A stretch of 64,000 nt of DNA, from positions 268,079,426 to 268,143,425 of the forward strand of contig CP136063.1 in assembly GCA_032622095.1 (NCBI GenBank), given 5' to 3'. The notes below the pieces were generated by a model. That model was not told the origin of the DNA. It did no database searches and saw nothing but the letters and a program-made list of their open reading frames with translations. A program made the position numbers and the translations under genes. Shown here one piece after another: positions 46,816-59,559 of the stretch. Positions within the stretch are counted from its first letter, which is position 1. Each line of letters starts with the position of its first letter. This DNA is from Siphonodentalium dalli (Eukaryota; Mollusca; Scaphopoda; Gadilida; Siphonodentaliidae).

Positions 46816-47098
46816 GATAAGCACAGTACCTGGTAAATTAACAAGATCATATTCTCAATTAGTTATGACTGGTAGCAACCGTTGTACAGGCGAGGGAGGA
46901 TCAAACCAGTATCATTCTATTGTAAACAATAGTATGGTACTCGTCATAGACAATGGTATAATGGTATCTCAGACCTTATTTGGACGCATGATACACCATA
47001 CGTTGGAATAACTACTCGTGTCGAGGAAAACAGAGACACTCCCGCTTAGACCACAGATCCACCAACTCCTCTGTTCATCTACCTATACTGTGCTTATC
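46816..47098. repeat. 283-bp block with inverted ends (MITE-like)
   Basis: GATAAGCACAGTA at 46816-46828 has its exact reverse complement at 47086-47098, with partial similarity continuing inward for another 15 bases. No target duplication was found, so the call is tentative. Confidence 0.4.
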
Positions 47099-47129
47099 GA
47101 CAGAGACTTACTTAAGCATATAAAAGTTA

Positions 47130-47340
47130 TCGAATCTTCTGGACTCTTTATTGTTCGTGCACGCGGCAAACTGTAACTTCTCCACTGGACCACGGGACAC
47201 AGCGCGTTATCGGGCAAATACAATTATCTTTCTTGGGAGATGCATTAACGCCACCGGTGTATACTGTGGGCCAAATTATAAAATTTCATGGTCCTATGTA
47301 GGTTTTATAAATAGATTGGGTCGCTTTAAAAGCTGTAGTG
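47130..47340 (+). CDS. Possible further exon of the b561 gene (weak)
   Basis: After CATATAAAAG a phase-0 frame reads LSNLLDSLLFVHAANCNF and then TARYRANTIIFLGR, followed by YKISWSYVGFI. The spacing and the AR-x5-IFLG core resemble the b561 helix 4 exon (FNW-H...AR-LA--TIFLG), and phase 0 is what the previous exon requires. The key FNW-H motif is not intact and no good donor is seen, so it may be a degenerate or mis-called exon. Confidence 0.3.
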
Positions 47341-47399
47341 CTACCCCGAATGCGGTTATTTTAGGACGCGTTAAAGTTGTACTGCGACTCCGACTCCGG

Positions 47400-48114
47400 T
47401 AAAAGCTGTAGTTGGAATGTCCAAGTTCGTGAAAGTTCTATTGACTATGCCGATGATTTGAGAAGCTTTATTGTTTTAGGATATTGCAGAAAGGCTAATC
47501 TGGCCGTGTCAAATTGAGCTATAGTGATGGGATATCTCGCAGGACAACACATTTCGAGTTTTCGTGGGGTGTGTATTCTCTGGATGTCTTATAGTTGCAG
47601 TATGTAACCATTATGACCGCATTAATTGCTTTCGACGTTTAGGTAAGAACAATGACTGGGCCATGCACTCTTGGCAGGAACACAATACCTCCGATTTTTG
47701 ATCTGCATTTAGAAGCTTTCTGGTGTGGTGAATGAGAAACCTGCAGTAATAAGCCGTAGTTTTTTGTAATAATTTGAAGGATTAGTTGTTTTAACGGAAT
47801 TCTGAGGTAATTGTTTTAACGGAATTCTGAGGTAATTCTCATGTAACCAATATATTTTATATTATAATTTATATTTATGGCTAATAATATGATCTTGGTG
47901 GCGTTATCATTTCTGACTATGGTTTTCTTGTATAGGTGGTTATAGGCATTACAATATGGATCGGGTATACGGTTATGTCGGAGGGGACATTTGGCTAGAG
48001 GAAAGTGCCAACAACAGCGTATGTAATGGGAAAAGCGAATTGTGATAGTTCCAGATCTCAGACATTCCAGGTGCACAGAAGGGCGGTATAAGTAGCGGAC
48101 CGGGCGGAACCGAT
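47400..48114. other. No recognised features
   Basis: Short ORFs only. An imperfect 25-bp duplication (CGGAATTCTGAGGTAATT) lies at 47795-47836. Confidence 0.4.
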
Positions 48115-51100
48115 TTCAGAAAGTTTAGTCCATCGTCACCGCACACAGGCGCATGTGATACATCATTTTGAGGACTATTATACTGCGCACCAGATAGGTC
48201 CCGGTGTGAAATATACAAATGATGCAAAGGATTATTTTGGGAGGTTTAAGAGCCAAAATTCAGCAAAAATCGTTGGTTTTTTTTTAATTCGACAAAATAA
48301 GACATAAAATTAGAGAAACGCGATTGTTTTTATCTAACAATATTGTTATCTACATACATCTAGATATGATAGTGTCAGATTTCGTTGATTGATAGCAAGA
48401 TTTCAGAGATTTATCGTAAAAATAGACAAAAGAGCGCATGATTTCATTTTTGTTACCTCTCTTAATGGGCGATAAATCAATATTATGATGACCTGGGATC
48501 ACTTATATGGCATAGAACACTGCGGATATTTATTTATACCACATACGTAAATAGGCCCTAGTATGTCACTATATTTAACAAGTGCAAGCAAAACGTCACT
48601 GTTTTGGGACATTCTGCGGTACTGAATAAAAAAGTACAGGAACTCGGGATATATTTGTGCTAAGATCTAGCAGTCTATATACTTATACATACAAAGTGTT
48701 CCAATGCCATGATTTTGTTGATAGATGTAAACAATTCTTATATTTATGGGGGATATAGGAAAAAAAACAGTTCATTTTCAATTGTTTTGCCCCTCTGTAT
48801 GGACAATTATTCAATATTGCTTTGATGAGGATCTCGTATATATATAATCTAGAAAATTGTGAAAATATATACCGCATATGATCATATGCTAAAGATGTCA
48901 CCATTTGTCATATGTGTTTTGTTGTGGAATATTGTGTCACACCTCACCCCAAAATTAAGAACAAAAGTCAGTTTTTATAAAATTCGGCATGACGTAATAC
49001 AAAAACAAAAGAACTTCGGTTATTTTGTGCTATGATAGAGCGGTCTGCTTGCTTAGAAATACACATTATGATAACGCCGTGATATAATTGATAGATGGCA
49101 AGAGTTCTGAGTTTTCTGGTGGAACTAGGCCATCGTACATTTAAAACTTGTTTTGCCCCACTACATGGTTGACGAGACATTTGTTGTGGTATGTTTTTGA
49201 ACTAAAATTGGTGTTTCAACCATAAAGATGGCAGCCAAATCGGTACCATCAAATAAAATTATTGGCAGTAGTTCACACACATGCACCATGCGGCTTTCTT
49301 GTTATTTGGAAAAAATATGACTGCCTGTGACTCACTAACGCATTAGTTTAGCTCTAAGTTCATTATCATTTGTAGTGTTTGAAACATATGACATGACGTA
49401 ATCCGGAATTTGGATTAGTCTTCGACCTATTATTTTGAAACTAGATGGACAGGAGCCTTGGTTCACGAATTGATTAATATATTATATGCGACAGTTCTAT
49501 AAAACGGTGAAACCTATAATCTAAGTAAATGTGGTCTGTTGCGAAAATGGTCGACAATATACAAGAATCCCTAATGTGATCCGTCGTTATGTGGTTTCTG
49601 GACCAATTTAACGGAACTATCCCATGTTTTCGCAGAAACAATACTAATATACAATGTTCATTTGTTGATAACAATTGTCTGGTTAAAATGACTCTGTGTA
49701 TCCGGAATTTTAGAGGATTTATCTTAGATAAATTGATTAGGATTCCGGTCATTTCTCGAAGGAAATAAGTGAAAACAGTAATACTATAAATTTGTTGTTG
49801 TGCCATAATACGACTTCTGTATATTCACATTCATATTAAGCGAAATCACTACTTTACTACAAAACTACCATACCTGCAACATTGGCGCCAATATTTTGGA
49901 AGTTGGCTAGTTGGGTGGTTTGTATGGGATAGAAGTCAATCCACTGACAGTATGATTGATGAAGTGAAGCCCTCACATCGAACTATTATTGGTTCATCTT
50001 GAATCACTCATCGCCGATAAGCACCAAGCAAACATACCCTCATACTGTCATGACTTTGCACGGATAACAATTCGCGTTTGTAAGACATGTGTTTGCTTAT
50101 CTGGCTTGTTTGACATAAACTATGAAAATAGACGTTGTTCTCGAGACAACAAACCGTTATTTAAGTGGGACTGAACAATAATTGCAATCAAATTTGTTAT
50201 CGGTGTGTTTCTGCGAACAAAATGGGCAGTTTCGCTAAATTTACGCAGCAACCACATACTTTGAGGGATCACATTGTGGATTATTGTATACCATTTCACA
50301 GCAGACCCAGATTCAGTTGGATGATAGCATTCCCAGTTGTATGGTCGTACTTCCCATCTCGTTTCAAATGTATAGGTAGAATGCAAAACGAGACATCGGC
50401 ATACATCACGTCATATTTTTTCAAAAAAATGATAATCAACTAAACGATTGCGTTAGTGAGTCAGTCACAGACAGTCATGTTTTCCAAATAACAAGAAAGC
50501 CGCGGAGGATGTGTGAACTATACTGGCAATGGTTCCATTTTATGGTACTGTTTTGGCGGCCATCTTTAGTTGAAACACAACTTTTAGTTCAAAAACATAG
50601 CCATAGCCATTAATATGCTGAGATTTCCATTTGATTTTAATCACATACAACCGGAAAATATTTACTCGGCAATTTGGGTTGTCGTCTGTCATATTTATGG
50701 TGGTATTTAGTGCCATGGTGGTATTTATGGTGGTATTTTGTGCCATGCATGACTGCCATAAGTTATCAGTCGTGGTGTTGCCACTTGACAGCTTTCGCAT
50801 AATGTACTACTACAGATCTATATTACGAATAGAGTACTACATGTACGCCACTATGTGTGTTCTTTCTCTCATGTCGTTTTCCATATCAGTATATAGTTAC
50901 GACTACGGCTTCGAGAAACCATCTACCACTGCCTATGACCTACAAACAACACATTTAAGTACAAAATAATCACGAGAAACATAACTATATATATCGTATT
51001 GCTGTGAGTGGCAAGATGATTGCGTGGCACTATTTTCTCTCAAATTGACTCGTAGTCGTCGATTCTGCAAAAAGGTTTTCGGACCGTACGATAACAATTA

Positions 51101-52330
51101 CGACTACAAAATAACTACTCGTTATGCTTGCTTAGTTCATTATGAGAAAGGTGTCCATTATCCGTATTTATATTTTACTGCAGCATGTTCTATCACTTTA
51201 CACATCACTATGTATGTTACGGATGGTGTTTTAATGGATTTATATCTGATTTGATGGCAGCTGCATACGCGTTTATACATTTTATGTGTACTTATTGTTA
51301 TTTTTGAAGACGTACATGTATAGGCATATTCCATGGTGATGGGTAAATGCATGTAATCAAACGAAATACATGCGACAGGAGGTGTTAATACACATAAACA
51401 GTTATATATACAATATGTCTCGAACATTGTTGAGAGTTTTCCCTAGATCCTTGTTCGAAACAAAATTGAATTACCACCCATATATATATATATGGGCAAC
51501 GAGATGAACTTTCCATCGATATAAACAAATCATGCCGTATCATACTGGTGATCTAGAAGTGTGTAGACTACAATCTCATAGCACAAAATAATTCGAACTC
51601 TTCCGTCCAGCCGAATATTCTAAAAAAAAACTGAATTTTTGCAGAATTTTGGGGTGATGTGTGACATAATTAGCCTGCTATTATATGCCGTGTACATTTC
51701 CACAAATTGCCAGGGTATTTGCGATACCCCTTGTCGAAACAACATTGAATTATAACCCATTAAGAGGGGTTAAACAATTGAAAACTAACAATGTTTTTGG
51801 TCTATTTTCACAATAAATCTCAGAAATCTTGGCATCTATCAACGAAATCATGGCGTCATGTATACTGCTATATATATATATCTTAGAAATATATCGGAAA
51901 ATATTCCGATATTTTGTGCTTTTCTATTTCGTCTTACCGAATTTTCCTCAGTTTTCTAGATTTTATGGAAGAAAGGAGGTCAAAGCAATATCGCCCATTA
52001 AGAGAGCCAAACAAAAACTTTTTTTTGTCTATTTTTACCATAAATCTCAGAAATATTGCTAATTTTCAATAAATCGAGGTATGTACACTACAATATCTTG
52101 GAGTAAAAGGTCGTGTTTCTCTACTTCTGTGTCTCATTTTGGCACATTTTCCAAAACAAAACAAAAAACGCCGATTTTTGCTGAATGTTGTCTCTTAAAC
52201 CTCTCAAAATCCTCTTTCACATCGTTTATATATTTTACTCCTGCACGGCCTTGTCTGGTGCGCAATGTCATAACCTTCACTATGACGTATCACAAGCCCG
52301 CGTGTGGTGCCGATGTAATAAAATCTTACT
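48115..52330. repeat. Large imperfect inverted repeat, arms about 1.5 kb
   Basis: The left arm (48115-49660) aligns in reverse to the right arm (50160-52330). Matching points are 48250-48500 with 51940-52230, 48935-49110 with 51500-51680, 49200-49345 with 50440-50600, and 49510-49630 with 50190-50300. The right arm carries about 850 extra bases (50620-51480). Arms are clearly diverged. No coding sequence was recognised. Two opposite copies of one old repeat, or one palindromic element, would explain it. Confidence 0.8.
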
Positions 52331-53575
52331 CCTGGTGAGCTTTTTGATTTCGTCTGCACCACTAAGTGCATCCTAATCGGGGATGCGCATTATGGAAGAA
52401 TTCGATGAGTCGGCGAGTGTCCTCCCGTGGTTTATTTGTTTCATTTGGCTCTCCAAAAAAAAAAAGCTGAACATGCAGAGATATTAGCAATATCGGACCT
52501 CACAGAAAATCCATTTCAGTTCGTTTTCGAAGATTATTTGTATCAGCTGAGCGCCTGTGACGCATATTGACTATATATTACTTTTCTCTCTGCGGGTTTG
52601 GTTAATATGAATCTTATACTTTTCTACCTAGTGATCTCGATGATATTGACTATAACTTTATTCGCGGGGGCTGATAAACAACATGCACCCATTTGCGATA
52701 CAAGATAGAAACGAATTCGAAGCATCGCCTCAGGCATATAACAGTCTACCCTTACATATATATAAGTGTTTGATCACAATAGCAGTTTCTGTTAGGCCAT
52801 TTTTTGAATTGACAGTCTAATTTTGAAAATGTTTATGAGTTTTGAAGTAAATCCACCGGTCTTGAAGTACCGCACGACTTTTAAACTGAATGTTACAGTT
52901 TTGAAGTGAAAAGCAAGAATAATAGCATATTGTACTGAAGTAAAAGTGCGATACATTCTGATGTAACTCATGTATTTTACTTCCGAAAAACGGTTGGACA
53001 TTTTGGTCTTTCACCCCTGTCCCGGCATTGTTTGTCTTTATAATCTAAGATCGCCAGTCAATATACACGTAATTCATTTTGCGTCATTTGGTCTAAATCA
53101 AATATCCTTCCAACTAAAATGGCTGCAAAATAAAACTAAAAACAATGTCAAAAAAATTTCCAACTTGTTTCACGTTAGTCGTGAACTTTCCAATTAATAA
53201 AAATGTGACCAAACTTGGGAAGGCGGTGACGTATGATCAATGGCGACTACTGATGTAAATTGAGTGGAGCTTTCCCTCCATTATGTTCCCATTGGATAAT
53301 GGTTAATCTCAATGTGTAAAGGCCAGCCTAACTGTCCACTGTTATATGTCATTCCATTATTGTCTCCCTCCCGCGCTTTTTACATTTTGTCTATCTATCC
53401 CTCGTTCTGTTTCCCTTCCGACTAGTTTTCTCTTTCTGATTCGCTCTCAATCTATGCTTCACTCGATTGCCTGCATCATCTTGCTTTATCTCATCCAGCT
53501 TTCACTCTCCTATTTCGCTCTCCCGTCCTATCTCACTCTCTTATCTCGGACTATGACTGTCGGCTGAGGAATTAC
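52331..53575. other. No recognised gene; pyrimidine-rich stretch
   Basis: Includes a TC-rich tract (53355-53560) whose ORF is low-complexity. Confidence 0.4.
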
Positions 53576-53579
53576 TAGT

Positions 53580-54010
53580 AGTCACTCCGCATCCCGCCAC
53601 AGAGATTGCCGCTTCCAGTCGTAGCCCCGTGCAGGAGACTGATACTTCACCACCAGCTCCTGCGCGGTTTGAAGTACAGCTGGATTCACCATCACCCACA
53701 GTGGCGGACCTGGCACAAGTGGAGAAGTATCCACCCTTCTCTACACCGGAGACGCCAATTTACAGGGAGTAGGTGTCCCCGGAGGAAAGTCGTGGTCAGG
53801 CGGGAAGTACAAGAACCTACAAAGACGAGCAGCTGATCCGAGCAATGGAAGCGTCCCTGAAAAGTGTACCACCAGGACCAACCTATGACAGCATAGCCGC
53901 CAACATAGAGACCGTTCGGGCTTTGACAGCCAACAACAACAGCAGTAACAACACCAAACCACTAAAAGAACCACCTGCAAAAAGAAGAATTTGTTTTGTA
54001 AAATGTGATA
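53580..54010 (+). pseudogene. Unrecognised coding fragment with UIM-like motif and one stop
   Basis: One frame reads about 140 codons with good protein character. A Pro/Ser-rich part (TDTSPPAPARFEVQLDS, PPFSTPETPIYRE) is followed by a TAG at 53770-53772. The same frame then continues with YKDEQLIRAMEASLKSVPPG and an Asn/Lys-rich end (PPAKRRICFV). DEQLIRAMEASL fits the ubiquitin-interacting motif core (acidic, hydrophobic-x-x-Ala-x-x-x-Ser). It runs into the type A repeat at 54029. It may be the end of a transposon gene or of a host gene. I cannot name it. Confidence 0.45.
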
Positions 54011-54028
54011 TAGATATATATATATATA

Positions 54029-54756
54029 TACTAGCAGGTGGACCCGACTTCGCCCGGTCTGTTTCCCCTCTGCTTTTCGGCGAATTGCGCGATTTTACCT
54101 TGAATTGTCCATTTTGAAGGTCAAGGTCAGGTGGGGTCACGATTTGATCAGTCCAAAACACTGCCCGGACAAAAGTACCCGACAAAAGTACCGGTCGAAA
54201 TCCATCCGGTTTTACCCGATTTGACCTTGAATTGATCATTTTGAAGGTCAAGGTGAGGTCGGGGTCACAAAAGTAACCCTATGTATCAAATCTCGTGGAA
54301 ATCCCATAAAAATTCGCGATTTGACCTTGAATTGACCCGATTTCAAGGTCACGTCACACGGGCTTATGAGACTCCCCATACGAAAGTACCCCCACATACC
54401 AAGTTTCATCGAAATCCCGTGATATTCGGGCGTTTGACCTTGAAATGACCCGATTTCAATGTCAAGGTCACGTCGCACGTGCAAATTAATAGGCCTATGC
54501 AACTCCCCGGCCGAAAGTACCCCACATACCAAGTTTCGTCGAAATCCCGTGATATTCGGGCGTTTGACCATGAAATTACCCGATTCCAAGGTCAAGGTCA
54601 TGTCGCACGGCAAATTAATAGGCCCCTTGTCACTCCCCGGCCGAAAGTACCCCCAAATACCAAGTTTCATCGAAATCGGCTCGGCCGTTTTCGAGTCCAT
54701 CGAATACAGACAGACACACAGACACACACACAGATCTTCCAAAATATATAATAGAC
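54029..54756 (+). repeat. Dispersed repeat type A
   Basis: After a TA run, ACTAGCAGGTGGACCCGAC begins six GACCTTGAA modules. It ends in CA-rich DNA and TTCCAAAATATATAATAG. Confidence 0.8.
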
Positions 54757-55678
54757 TAGCAGGTTAGCCCGCCACTGGCGGCGTTGGTCAGAAACATGAC
54801 ATTTGTTTTCGGTTTTCAATGGGTTAATCGTTCCTTTTTAAGAGAAATTATTGTACCCTCCCTAAAAGAGGTATGATTTAAGGTACATCGGGCGGAACAA
54901 AACTGACCCGATGATGTAGTTGTTGTTGGCATTCAGGGCTTCGGGTCGTTGTTGTTGGCATCACGGCTCGGGGCTACCCGAAAAATCTCACATTGCCGTA
55001 TAGGGAAAATAGGATTGCGTGTGTTTAGTAATTTTAGCTAATTATTTTCTCGCCAACAATGTCGTTGTTGTTGATATTTACGGCTTGGGGGCTATTTTCT
55101 CGCCAACAATTTCGTTGGCGTTCACGGTTTGGGGCAGTGGAAGTCCCGTCAGATTCGGGACGTATCGCAGTGCCTGGGATTCACTTAAATTTCAGCAGCC
55201 ATATAGCTGCGTCAGTTAGCAGGAATTGTGGTGTGTAAGTTTATACTTTAAAATCTGAATGTTTCGGAAATAGACTAAGATTTTCAGCCGTAACAAAAAA
55301 TGTATACATCAGAAAATGTAAATTCTATATTTTGCGAGGTATGAGCAAGTTTTGGCTCAACGGGTTTAGCAGTTTGAAGTGAATATGGATATAGAAATAT
55401 ACACATACAGATATAAAAAAAATGTAGAGTTACTCCTCTTGGATCGCGAGCAAATATCAACCCGATTAACCACCGCCGTGTTTGCGGTGATTTTATTGAT
55501 TGGGAGTGGAGAACGAGTGATCAGAGCCTGTCCAAAATGCGACGTCGGCGATCCCCGTGGGTTTTTACACTTATATACGAAATTTAAGCTCAATCTGTCC
55601 ACGCGTTTTCGATTCTATGAAGTACCCACACACATACACACACACATATATACAGAGTTCTCAAAATATACAGTATAG
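54757..55678 (+). repeat. Dispersed repeat type B
   Basis: Begins ACTAGCAGGTTAGCCCGCC directly at the end of the type A copy. It contains two GTTGTTGTTGGCATTC-type stretches and the TTAACCACCGCCGTG phrase, and ends with CACACATATATACAGAG and TCTCAAAATATACAGTATAG. Confidence 0.75.
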
Positions 55679-56005
55679 ACTAGCAGGTGGACCCGACTTC
55701 GTCCGGACTGTTTTCCCTCTGCTTTTCGGCGAATTGCGCGATGTTACCTTGAATTGTCCATTTTGAAGGTCAAGGTCTGGTGGGGTCACGATTTGAACCG
55801 TCAAAAACACTACCCGGACAAAAGTACCCGTCGAAATCCATCCTGTTTTACCCGATTTTACATTGAATTGATAATTTTAAAGGTCAAGGTCAGGTCGGGG
55901 TCAACCCGACTTCGTCCGGGCTTTGACCTTGAATTGTCCATTTTGAAGGTCAAGGTCAAGTGGGGTCACGATTTGACCAGTCCAAAACACTCCATATAAA
56001 AATCC

Positions 56006-56420
56006 TTGGTGTCACCTTGGTGAAACCATGGTTTCACCAAGGTACCACATTGGTTCACCATGGTGACATCCTGGTTCACCATGGTGGTAGCACAGTAAAG
56101 TGGCATCACGGTGAAAACACCACGGTGGTACCACGGTGGTATCACGGTGGTAGCACAGTAAAGTTGTTGTACCAAGGTGAAACCATGGTGGCACCAAGGA
56201 CCAAGGTGTTACCACGGTGGTAGCACACTAAACCCGACCAATGTATCACCATGGTGGTAGCACAGTAAAAGTTTTCTACCAAGGTGACACCAATGTATCA
56301 CCACGGTGGTAGCACAGTAAAGTTTTTCTACCAAGGTGAACCATGGTCTCACCAAGTATAACCACGGTGGTATCACAGCACCAGTGAAGTTTTCAATCAA
56401 GGTACCACTATTACATTTCA
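56006..56420. repeat. Left subterminal minisatellite of the foldback-like element
   Basis: Variable units built of CACCATGGTGGTAGCACAGT and ACCAAGGTG. ORFs in it are translated repeat. Confidence 0.85.
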
Positions 56421-58063
56421 CTTTGACCCTCAACCACAATGCTATTTACCATGTTGTGGGTCTCGTGCATCTACAATGGTATTTACATGCTTCGATTAAT
56501 TTATTATTTACAATATATACAATGGTATATGGTGAGTCATTAATTGTTTATAACATGCTGCCATATTGTACCAATGTACGTAGCTTGTCACAGTATACAT
56601 GTATCAGGTTTACATACGACAGAACATCACTATTCTACTGCATTGTCAATAGTTGTATATGTAATGCTGTATCCCATAATATAAGAATGTTTAGATCGAG
56701 GTGAAGATATTATTAATTATTATAAATGATATCTCAGTTATAACTTTTAACGAACAAACGTATATAATGTAATAATTAATATGAATATGTTTTAGTATGG
56801 AATAAATATATAAACTGAATGGAGTTGTTTGGAAGACTTTGTTTACCTTTAATACATCTTTTATAATGTTATAATTTAGTACTGTTTGCTTCCAACACAA
56901 CAGGCAATATTTATCAATATGAACAATTTACATCTCACAATTACGTATTTTAGATATTTCCACAATTATGACTCTTTTCGGGGAAAAACAGCTCTAGTTT
57001 GAAAATCTAAGATGTACGGTACACAAATACGTTATTCATTTCCCGGAAGGTTTACATGGGCTCGCATTGTCATCCTGGAGTCCATATCTGATCTGGTGCT
57101 TCGTGGAATACCTGTTTCAATACTGATGATATAATATGCTAACTTTTTGTAAAATTCAACTTCGGTCAAACTGGCCGAAATATATTTTAACAGTGTTTAT
57201 TGGCGGTGCGTATATCCTTACATGCAATAGAGTCATATTCTTTCATCATATTCATTCCGTCATATTCGTTCGTCATACTCATTCTTCATATTCATTCCGT
57301 CACTCCGTTCGTCACAATTAGTCATCGTAGTTTTTCATATTCATTCAAGTTCATGTTAATGTTCTTATGTTTTTTTATTCTTGTTATCAACGAAATAAAA
57401 AATTATCACTACTACCCAATCCAATCAACTACTATCCAATCTCGCTCATGGCCACCCTTAGAGAGATGGAGAGAGAGAGAGAGGGGGGAGAGAAAGAATG
57501 AGATAAAGAGGGAGAGAGAACGCAAGCAAAAAGCACACCAAAGAAAAACAACTTAATTAAGGCATTATGGTACGAGGTTTATAGTACGAAATTGTGGGAT
57601 CCCAAAATTGTGCTTCCGGTTTACGACCCATCTGCGTTTTGTTGTTCGAGTAAACTTTTCTTGTTTTAGATTGTTTTAGCAAATAATTGGACCTAACTTG
57701 CTTCTTAATAACCTGGAATATTATTAGCACTGTCTGGATTATGTTTGTATATGAAAGGGACAAGATGTTATAACCTCCGAATACAGGCTGAGTCAATTAG
57801 TTCAGTGCTAGTGGGATTACACTTGACCAGTGTTGACATGCACGACAATGTTGAGAATTTCAAAAGACAGATACTTCACAAAATTATAAACCGTCCAATT
57901 AGCTCACAAGACTGACACGAGTCAACCACTTGTGACTATGCTTACGAGACATACAATTATGTAGAATTAGTCTGAATCATGACATCACAGATCAGTCATG
58001 AGTCACAAGTTTGTTGGCTACTAGTACAACATACAAGTACATGTAAAAAGGACGATGGATCAT

Positions 58064-58495
58064 ATTCTTCAATTTTCATCGAAACATGATTTGAGAACCA
58101 TGTCGCCATGACATATCGTCCAGTTACGGAGTCTGCTATTATTTTGATCGAAACGCCGGTGATGCTGTGATATTGAAATTTGTTGAGATCTATTTATGAC
58201 TGATAATCTCGGGAGATACGGATCCAATCCTGGGACACACATTATCACTGAATCAATCACAAGCTTTTAGTAACTTACTACAGATATTCTTCAATTTTCA
58301 TCGCAACGTGATTTGAGAACCATGCCGCATGACATATCGCCCAGTTACGGAGTCTGCTATTCTTTTGACGTTGTGATATTGTTGAGATATATTTATGAAA
58401 TGACGGATAATCTCGGAGATACGGATCTAATTCTGGGACACACATTACTAGTAATACTGAATCCATCACAAGCTTTTAGTAACGTGCTACAGCTA
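58064..58495. repeat. 222-bp tandem duplication
   Basis: Copies begin ATTCTTCAATTTTCATCG at 58064 and 58286 and end near AAGCTTTTAGTAAC. They are diverged, with several small deletions in the second copy. Confidence 0.8.
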
Positions 58496-58633
58496 TGTCA
58501 TTTTATTGGTTTTAAATAAAAAAAATCAATTTATAAACCGACCGACCGCACTTAACCAAACTGTGTACACTTGTGGTTCCATTTGATCTGATTCGCCTCG
58601 CGAGATAAATTATATCTTTGATATATTTATATA

Positions 58634-58813
58634 TTTTGACGTGTATGGATAATTGTATAAACTTATAAAATATTCAGGTGTTTGACTGATGCCCAAACAA
58701 AAAACAATTATGCGCACATTCGAATATTGTCCAAATATATATTTTTTTGTTTAGGTATCGGTCAAACACTTGAATATTTTATAAATTTAAGCAATAAGCA
58801 ATACACGTCAAAA
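58634..58813. repeat. 180-bp palindrome (MITE-like)
   Basis: Arms of about 70 bp start TTTTGACGTGTAT and end ATACACGTCAAAA. The inner parts share TATTCAGGTGTTTGAC and GTCAAACACTTGAATA. Confidence 0.7.
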
Positions 58814-59175
58814 ACTACAAACTGTCCTCTGCGCCACTCCGCAGTTCTGAAAAACAAGCATATAGTAGACGACATTGTGTTTTACTCGGAAATTTTGGTG
58901 ACGAAATTAGCGGTCATGTGACGGAGTTTCCGGCCCTGAAAACAATAGAGACAATTTCAGTGACGACGAAACTTCCTGAGAACACAGGTTTTTTCAAATA
59001 AATAATAATGCTAATTGTTGCTGCCATTCTCAAGGTGTATACTCGCAATGTTAACAACTTTGCTATAATAAGTCTAAGATCTGTTATCAATGATCTTTAA
59101 TTGTTCATTACATTTAACACGAACATGCTGATCCCCAGGAGCTTGTAACGCTAAACCTCATACACTAGAGAAGGA

Positions 59176-59405
59176 GCATGATGGCTGAATTTTCTGAAAT
59201 GCATAACAACTGAATTTTGATAAATAAAACTTACTCGGCTCACTGGGAGTAATGCCGATGGTTGTTATCGATGCAATCGGGTATCATCTGAGAGAAAAAT
59301 CATTTCCATATCGATCACAACCATCGACATTACCCCCGATGAGCCGATAGTAACTTTTCTTGATTAAAATTCAGTTGCTATGCATTTCAGAACGTTAGCC
59401 ATCGT
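59176..59405. repeat. 230-bp palindrome with about 95-bp arms
   Basis: Arms share CTGAAATGCATA with its complement and ATGCCGATGGTTGTTATCGA with ATCGATCACAACCATCGACA. A 40-base centre separates them. Confidence 0.75.
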
Positions 59406-59559
59406 ACTCATGCATTCTCAACATGAGCTTAATATGTGGGTGGGGTGTACAGCGGAGAGCGTTAGAAGCTCCGGTGTGCAGATCGAACCACAGAACATTT
59501 AATAATTTACATGGCTGTGGATGGAATCTCATGAAATGGTAACATGTAGCAATATTGCA

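Noticed and set aside
46595-46816. ORF spanning the LTR edge and its flank
   Set aside because: Begins inside the LTR and reads into the flank. The flank part (AISDVHLDISNKPISID) looks protein-like, but the frame does not continue across the pre-insertion sequence before 39256.
48683-52376. Several 60-110-codon ORFs within the large inverted repeat
   Set aside because: Corresponding ORFs are not conserved between the two arms, so they are chance frames.
55960-56439. ORFs rich in HHGGSTVK / WYHRGV
   Set aside because: Translated CCATGGT-type minisatellite.
57421-57540. GA-rich ORF (ERERERK-type)
   Set aside because: Low-complexity AG repeat without gene context.
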